A stretch of 64,000 nucleotides of DNA from Phreatobacter stygius (GTDB lineage: Bacteria; Pseudomonadota; Alphaproteobacteria; Rhizobiales; Phreatobacteraceae), in contig NZ_CP039690.1 in assembly GCF_005144885.1 (NCBI RefSeq), forward strand, positions 992,001-1,056,000, given 5' to 3'. This document shows positions 59,613 through 64,000 of the stretch, piece after piece. A program made the position numbers and the translations under genes. Below the pieces are notes generated by a model that saw nothing but the letters and a program-made list of their open reading frames with translations, was not told the DNA's origin and made no database searches. Numbering within the stretch: position 1 is the first letter of the stretch; the number at the start of each line of letters is the position of its first letter.

Positions 59613-60650
59613 CTATTCACGCGCCGCGCGCCGCATTGGTTCACGCGACACGATGACACGCCCCTCGGCGGTCACCGCGACCACGGCGCCGCGCAGGGTC
59701 GTCTTGGCGGCCCGCCCCTCGGCGAGCGCCATCAGCACCTGCACCGAGAGCTCCTCGATCGCGGCAAGCCGCTCGGCAACCTCACTGTCGCCGACCTCCT
59801 CGATCGCCCGTGACAGCAGCATCTGCACCGTTGCCAGCGGCTCGGCGAGCCAGCTTTGCGCCTCGAACACCTGGGTTCCCGGAACGATCGTCGGCTTGAG
59901 GCTCGCCTGCGCGAGTTTGGCGGCCTGATGGCGCAGCGCTTCGTCGAGCAGCCGCATGCGGCCGGCAAAGGTCGCCAGGCGCTCGATGTCGAGGCCCTCG
60001 CCGGCCATGGCGGCGATCAGCTTGCGCAGTCGCACGCGGGTGAACCGGTCGTCGATGTTCGAGGGGTCCTGGACCGGGGTCAGCCCTGCCGCCAGCGCCG
60101 TGGCCTTGAGCCGGTCGCCGGTTTCCCAGAGGAATGGCCGGATGATTGCCACGCCGTCGCGCTCGGTGATCTCCGCCATGGCCTTGAGGCCGAGCGGGCC
60201 GGAACCGCGCAGGAAGCGCATCAGCACCGTCTCGGCCTGATCGGAAATGGTGTGGGCGGTGACGATCGCGCCGGCGCCGACACGTTTGGCCTCGGCCGCC
60301 AGCAGCCGGTAGCGGGCGGCCCGCGCCTCGCGCTGCAGTCCGGCTTTCGGTTTCACGCCGTGCCAGACCAATGTGGCGGCGGGAAGATCGAAATGTCGCG
60401 CGGCCGCTTCGACAACCGCGCATTCATCGGCGGATTCCGGCCGGATCGCATGGTCGACGGTCGCCACATGCAAAGCCGGGCCGTCGGGCCGCGCCTGGCG
60501 CCAGCGCGCGACAGCGGCCAGCAGGCCCATCGAATCCGGGCCGCCCGACACGGCGAGCAGCAGGGCCGGATGATCGGCGAAACGGTCGAAGAGTTCGGCG
60601 AGGTCGGAGCTGTCGAAAGGCCGGGCCGAGGCGACCTCAGCAGCTTGCAC
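59613..60650 (-). CDS. tilS: tRNA(Ile)-lysidine synthase
   Basis: 345 aa if it starts at GTG 60650, which overlaps the cpoB stop by 14 bp; longer in-frame starts lie wholly inside cpoB. PP-loop SGGPDS at residues 35-40, then HATVDHAIRPES-like and HTISDQAETVLMRFLRGSG, all TilS motifs. Modifies C34 of tRNA-Ile(CAU) to lysidine so it reads AUA; essential. Exact start is uncertain. Confidence 0.9.
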   Translation of the reverse strand: MQAAEVASARPFDSSDLAELFDRFADHPALLLAVSGGPDSMGLLAAVARWRQARPDGPALHVATVDHAIRPESADECAVVEAAARHFDLPAATLVWHGVKPKAGLQREARAARYRLLAAEAKRVGAGAIVTAHTISDQAETVLMRFLRGSGPLGLKAMAEITERDGVAIIRPFLWETGDRLKATALAAGLTPVQDPSNIDDRFTRVRLRKLIAAMAGEGLDIERLATFAGRMRLLDEALRHQAAKLAQASLKPTIVPGTQVFEAQSWLAEPLATVQMLLSRAIEEVGDSEVAERLAAIEELSVQVLMALAEGRAAKTTLRGAVVAVTAEGRVIVSREPMRRAARE

Positions 60651-61668
60651 GGCGCTGCTCGTTGGCGACCGCGGTCTTGGTCTGCGGGCGGGCATTGGGG
60701 TATTTGCGGTTGAATTCGGCATAAGCGGCACAGGCGGCCTCACGCTCGCCGAGCGCGTTCAGGGACTGGCCGAGGCGCAAAAGGCTCGACTGGGCGCGGC
60801 CGATGCGCGGATAATCGGTGGAGACCTTCAGGAACTGTTCGGCGGCTTCGCGATATTGCCGGCGCTGATACATGGTTTCGCCGAGCTGATGCGTGGCATC
60901 GCCCACCAGCCGGTCGCGCGGATGGCTCTGAATAAAGCCGCGCAGCGCCATCTCGGCCTGTTCGAATTCGCGCCGCTGGACCAGCGCCACCGCCTGATCA
61001 TATTCGTCGCGCGGCGAGGCCGCGATGATCTGCTGCGTGCCGGTGCCCGGCGGCCGCGCGGCCATGCGCGGGTCACGCGGGTCAAGCGTCGGGTCGTTCG
61101 CCGCCTGGCCGGACATCTGCCCGAGGTCGAGCGGCTGGGCGCCGCCGTCGCTGCCGCCACCCCCCGCCGGCCCCATCGGCACACCACCGCCGGTGGAGGC
61201 GGTCGCCCCGCCCGGTCCGATACTGCCGACGCGCGGCTGGGCGGCATTGCCGCCGGGCGGCACGGCGCCGAGATCACGCGGCGTGCCGACCGCGCCCTGC
61301 TGGGCGTTCGGGTCGAAGGCGTCGCCCCGCTGCTGGCGTTGCGGCTGCGCCGGCTGCTGTGGTTGTTGCCGCGGCTGGCTCGGGCGAGCACCGCCGCGCT
61401 GGGATTCCAGTTCGTTCAGCCGGAATTCCAGATCGGCCTGGCTGCGGCGCGCCTGATCTTCCATTTGCCGGATACGGAATTGCGACTGCTCGAGCTGGCC
61501 GTTGAGCGAACGGATCTGCGCCTCCAGCCGCTGGATCCGATCCAGGAGATCGGCCCCCGACTGTGCCTGCGCCCCGCCATTCGCGGCGACGACAAGAGCT
61601 GCCGCCAAGGCAAGCCCCGCCCACATCTCGAACCGGAGCCAGCCCCTGACTGCCCGACCGACTGTCAT
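60637..61668 (-). CDS. cpoB: Cell division coordinator CpoB (YbgF)
   Basis: 343 aa from ATG 61668. Signal peptide (about 1-36, ending AQA), coiled coil (40-90, DLLDRIQRLEAQIRSLNGQL), Gln/Pro/Gly-rich linker (90-210) and C-terminal TPR-like region (225-330) starting DEYDQAVALVQRREFEQA. Periplasmic partner of the Tol-Pal and PBP1B machinery. A strong terminator separates it from pal. Confidence 0.9.
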   Translation of the reverse strand: MTVGRAVRGWLRFEMWAGLALAAALVVAANGGAQAQSGADLLDRIQRLEAQIRSLNGQLEQSQFRIRQMEDQARRSQADLEFRLNELESQRGGARPSQPRQQPQQPAQPQRQQRGDAFDPNAQQGAVGTPRDLGAVPPGGNAAQPRVGSIGPGGATASTGGGVPMGPAGGGGSDGGAQPLDLGQMSGQAANDPTLDPRDPRMAARPPGTGTQQIIAASPRDEYDQAVALVQRREFEQAEMALRGFIQSHPRDRLVGDATHQLGETMYQRRQYREAAEQFLKVSTDYPRIGRAQSSLLRLGQSLNALGEREAACAAYAEFNRKYPNARPQTKTAVANEQRRASC

Positions 61669-61715
61669 CGTCGTTCTCTCTCCATGGATTTTGCGCAAGT
61701 CGCGCAAGCCACACT

Positions 61716-61731
61716 ATTCGCAGGTGCGAAT
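61716..61731. promoter_or_regulatory. Palindrome upstream of cpoB
   Basis: Perfect inverted repeat ATTCGCA-GG-TGCGAAT, 48 bp before the cpoB start. May be an operator or a promoter-associated element; no family assigned. Confidence 0.35.
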
Positions 61732-61763
61732 TGGGCCAGATTTCGGCCCCATTCAAGCAAAAA

Positions 61764-61786
61764 CGGCGCTCGTCAGACGAGCGCCG
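61764..61786 (-). terminator. Intrinsic terminator between pal and cpoB
   Basis: Perfect 11-bp arms CGGCGCTCGTC/GACGAGCGCCG with a 1-nt centre (real loop 3-5 nt), followed on the minus strand by TTTTT (61759-61763). It would stop most pal transcripts. Confidence 0.8.
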
Positions 61787-61887
61787 CTTTATTTCTTCGG
61801 GCGTTGCCGGCAAGTCTCAGGGCAAACCACCAAGGCAAAACCCTTGCTGGCCGGGCCTGATCTGGCCAGCCCGGCCGTGACTCAGCG

Positions 61888-62394
61888 TCAGGAGCCGGCA
61901 CCACCGCTCAGCACGGTCACCGAGCGACGGTTCTGCGACCAGCAGGAAATATTGTCGCAAACCGCGACCGGCCGCTCCTTGCCGTAAGAAATCGTGCGGA
62001 TGCGCGCCGACGAAATGCCGCGGGCGCCGAGATAGTCGCGCACGGTCTGGGCGCGGCGGGCGCCAAGGGCGATATTGTATTCACGCGTGCCGCGCTCGTC
62101 GGCATGACCTTCGACGGTGAAGGAATAGCGGTTGTACTGCTGCAGCCAGGTCGCCTGCTTGTCGAGGGTCGAGCGGGCCTGGGTGGTCAGCTCGGATGAA
62201 TCGGTCTCGAAGAACACGCGGTCGCCGACATTGACGACGAAGTCCTGCGGGCTGCCGGGGCTTGCGGCGCCCACGCCGCCGGCCCCGCCGGCGCCAGCGC
62301 CGTTGGTGGGATTTTGAGCGCAGGCGCCAAGCGCCAGGCCCATTGCCATGAGGGCTGCAAACTTCATGTTGCGCCCGAGAGCCATGGTCAGCAT
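61888..62394 (-). CDS. pal: Peptidoglycan-associated lipoprotein Pal
   Basis: 168 aa from ATG 62394 with GGAG upstream. Lipobox ALGAC (Cys25). Gly/Ala-rich linker, then OmpA-like peptidoglycan-binding domain: RVFFETDSSEL and VEGHADERGTREYNIALGARRA, ending ISCWSQNRRSV. Anchors the outer membrane to peptidoglycan. The usual upstream neighbour tolB is not in this window. Confidence 0.95.
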   Translation of the reverse strand: MLTMALGRNMKFAALMAMGLALGACAQNPTNGAGAGGAGGVGAASPGSPQDFVVNVGDRVFFETDSSELTTQARSTLDKQATWLQQYNRYSFTVEGHADERGTREYNIALGARRAQTVRDYLGARGISSARIRTISYGKERPVAVCDNISCWSQNRRSVTVLSGGAGS

Positions 62395-62810
62395 GGGTAT
62401 CTCCTTAACGAAAAACGTAGCCGTTCCTTTACCAGGATGGGGGTTAATCGAACCTTCCTGCGACCTTGAAGCCTCGCCCGAAACGGGCAACAAAGGCTTC
62501 GCTCATGGTTTCGGAGCGGCTCTTTAACATCCTGAAATGACGTTTGTTTTTTACGGATGGCCGAGCAGTGAGGCAGGTACGCCGCACTGCTCGACCATTC
62601 GCCGGGATGGTCAACCATCGGTTAATGGAAGACCTGCCCGATCACTTGAGCCGGCTGGTGCGGCGACGTGACGGGACCGGGATCGCGGCGCAGCGTGACC
62701 AGACTGTGGCAAGGGGGTGTCGCCGAGGTGATAAACCCGCTCGGGCCATGGCTTTGCCCCGCCTGTTGCAAGATTGCCACAGGCCTCGATGCAGCCTCTC
62801 CGGCGGTCGA
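62395..62810. other. Intergenic region upstream of pal
   Basis: 416 bp holding the pal promoter. No gene, RNA or repeat that I can support; no trace of tolB. Confidence 0.5.
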
Positions 62811-63311
62811 TCAGGCCGCGCCCTGCCGCGCAACGTCAGATTGCGCTCGGTCCTCGTCCGGCAAGGCCGCCGCGAGACCTGACAGCTGGCCGGCAAAGTC
62901 GGGCGGGAGCGCGGGGCCGAGCGCCTCATGCGCCTGCCGCCAGACCGGCATCGCAGCCTCCAGCGCATGTGCCCCGGCCTCGGTCAACCAGACCATCCGC
63001 CGACGCTGATCCTGGTCGACCAGCGCGATCTCGATCCAGCCGAGACGCTCCAGAACCCTGAGATTACGCGACAGGCTGGACGGATCGAGGCCCATGCGCT
63101 CGGCCAGCGCGCCGAGCCTGTCGTCCGGCGTGCTGGCGATCTGCGCCATCAGCCAGAACTGCGGCAGCGACATCGCCGAAGCCGCCATGCGCCGCTCAAG
63201 GAACTGGCTGATCCGGCGCGCCGCCAGCCGGCTGTTCCAGCCGGCGCAGGCGTCCAGCGCCGCACTGGCATCCGACCGGAGTGATTTCGAAGCTTGCCGT
63301 GCCTTGTTCAT
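62811..63311 (-). CDS. MarR-family transcriptional regulator
   Basis: 166 aa. Winged helix with LPQFWLMAQIASTPDDRLGALAERMGLDPSSLSRNLRVLERLGWIEIA (about 48-96), followed by RRRMVWLTEAG wing and a C-terminal dimerisation helix. Divergent from a hotdog thioesterase gene with a paired palindrome between them, so it probably represses that operon. Confidence 0.9.
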   Translation of the reverse strand: MNKARQASKSLRSDASAALDACAGWNSRLAARRISQFLERRMAASAMSLPQFWLMAQIASTPDDRLGALAERMGLDPSSLSRNLRVLERLGWIEIALVDQDQRRRMVWLTEAGAHALEAAMPVWRQAHEALGPALPPDFAGQLSGLAAALPDEDRAQSDVARQGAA

Positions 63312-63318
63312 AGGTCTA

Positions 63319-63343
63319 TGTATCTACACTAGTTGTATCTACA
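63319..63343. promoter_or_regulatory. Paired operator-like palindromes in the MarR/thioesterase intergenic region
   Basis: Two identical copies of TGTATCTACA (63319-63328 and 63334-63343), each an inverted repeat TGTA-TC-TACA, 15 bp apart. Position between divergent genes, within about 30 bp of both starts, suits a MarR dimer-binding site. Confidence 0.6.
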
Positions 63344-63373
63344 TGCAAATCGAAATGGCACGGGGAGCCAGAC

Positions 63374-63877
63374 ATGCCGAGCCAGATCATGCCGCCTGCC
63401 GCAACCGCGATACGTTACGGCCTCGCCAGCCCGGCCGACATTGCCGGCAAGACCGGCCGGGAGGTCCTTCAAGCCATCATCGACGGCGTGCTGCCACAGG
63501 CACCGATCTCTGAAACCCTGTCGTTCTGGCTGATCGAGGTCGGCGACGGTTTCGCCGCCTTCGAAGGCGAGCCCGGGGCCCATCTGCTCAATCCGATGGG
63601 CGGGGTGCATGGTGGCTGGGCGCTGACCCTGATCGACAGCGTGGCCGCCTGCGCCGGCCATTCGCTGCTGCCCGCCGGCAGCGGCTACACGACGATCGAG
63701 ACCAAGGGCAATCTGTCGCGACCGATCAGCCAGGCGACCGGCCGGGTCCGCGCCGAGGCGCGCGTGGTCGCCCAGGGACGCCAGGTGATCTCGGCCGAAG
63801 CGCGGTTGACCGCGGCGGACGGCAAGGTGCTCGCCCATGGCAGCTCGACGATCCTGGTCCTGCCTGGCATTCATTGA
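63374..63877 (+). CDS. PaaI-family hotdog thioesterase
   Basis: 167 aa. Hotdog core with MGGVHGGWALTLIDSVAACAGHSLLPAGSGYTT, where Gly-Gly-Val-His-Gly-Gly is the acyl-CoA-binding turn, and SRPIS-type strand then GRVRAEARVV and LAHGSSTILVL. Hydrolyses acyl-CoA thioesters. First gene of a plus-strand set; an alpha/beta hydrolase gene begins 35 bp later. Confidence 0.88.
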   Translation: MPSQIMPPAATAIRYGLASPADIAGKTGREVLQAIIDGVLPQAPISETLSFWLIEVGDGFAAFEGEPGAHLLNPMGGVHGGWALTLIDSVAACAGHSLLPAGSGYTTIETKGNLSRPISQATGRVRAEARVVAQGRQVISAEARLTAADGKVLAHGSSTILVLPGIH

Positions 63878-63911
63878 TCCCTGCCGTCCTGTCGTCCGGA
63901 GCGAAGCTGCC

Positions 63912-64000
63912 ATGGCCACATTCGTTTTGTCCGATGGGCGCAATCTGTGCTTTTCGGAAACGGGCGACGGCCCGCCTTTGCTGCTGATCCACGGTTCGCC
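63912..64000 (+). CDS. Alpha/beta hydrolase (partial)
   Basis: Only 29 codons before the window ends: MATFVLSDGRNLCFSETGDGP, then LLLIHGS, the HG of the oxyanion hole that precedes the nucleophile elbow. Starts 35 bp after the thioesterase and probably belongs to its operon. The catalytic triad lies outside the window. Confidence 0.65.
   Translation, partial: MATFVLSDGRNLCFSETGDGPPLLLIHGS

Overview
The window is high-GC chromosomal DNA of an alphaproteobacterium, most likely of the order Hyphomicrobiales (Rhizobiales). The evidence is the proline-rich membrane protein / purA / rpoH neighbourhood, PstA and PstC of the long alphaproteobacterial type, a serC-serA operon behind a serC-type RNA hairpin, pal-cpoB-tilS-ftsH order, and paired Omp25-like porin-fold proteins. 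The genus cannot be fixed from the sequence. Nearly all genes are ordinary host genes. Clearly different material is the AT-rich left end, two IS256-family insertions and a small tRNA-linked island.

Layout. 1-1574: AT-rich foreign operon on the minus strand with an RTX/HlyC-type toxin-activating acyltransferase, a small exported protein and the N-terminus of a large protein that runs off the window. It abuts a 5'-truncated aminoglycoside phosphotransferase remnant (1831-2229). 2240-7256: a TRAP transporter (dctP-dctQ-dctM) co-directional with an amidase. 7894-9258: intact IS256-family element with an 8-bp target duplication. 9870-14333: RND efflux adaptor and pump. 14478-17834: a very long caspase-like protein with one active-looking and one degenerate caspase domain. 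18102-20889: threonine aldolase, M20 amidohydrolase and a DUF1203 protein. 21283-23038: tRNA-Glu(CUC) with a 3'-end copy 1.7 kb away, bracketing two unknown membrane proteins. 23137-30560: RluD-type pseudouridine synthase, rpoH, the proline-rich protein, purA and a MuiA-like protein. 30720-35848: pstSCAB without phoU. 36136-46723: DMT exporter, serC-serA, an ABC-F ATPase with a candidate stalling leader peptide, two outer-membrane beta-barrels, two small proteins and glmM. 46886-54831: PAP2 phosphatase, DUF3297, Gly-rich secreted protein, enoyl-CoA hydratase, LysR regulator, aldo/keto reductase and a GGDEF-EAL protein. 54953-57401: an enolase-superfamily gene split by a second IS256-family element. 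57483-62394: ftsH, tilS, cpoB, pal. 62811-64000: MarR regulator divergent from a hotdog thioesterase and the start of an alpha/beta hydrolase.

How the genes work together. Housekeeping sets are phosphate uptake (pst), serine synthesis (serC-serA), envelope integrity (pal, cpoB, ftsH, glmM), purine synthesis (purA) and heat shock (rpoH, ftsH). The TRAP operon probably imports an organic acid or amide handled by the linked amidase. The most unusual items are the acyltransferase operon, the caspase/pseudocaspase protein, the ABC-F leader peptide and the tRNA-Glu mini-island.
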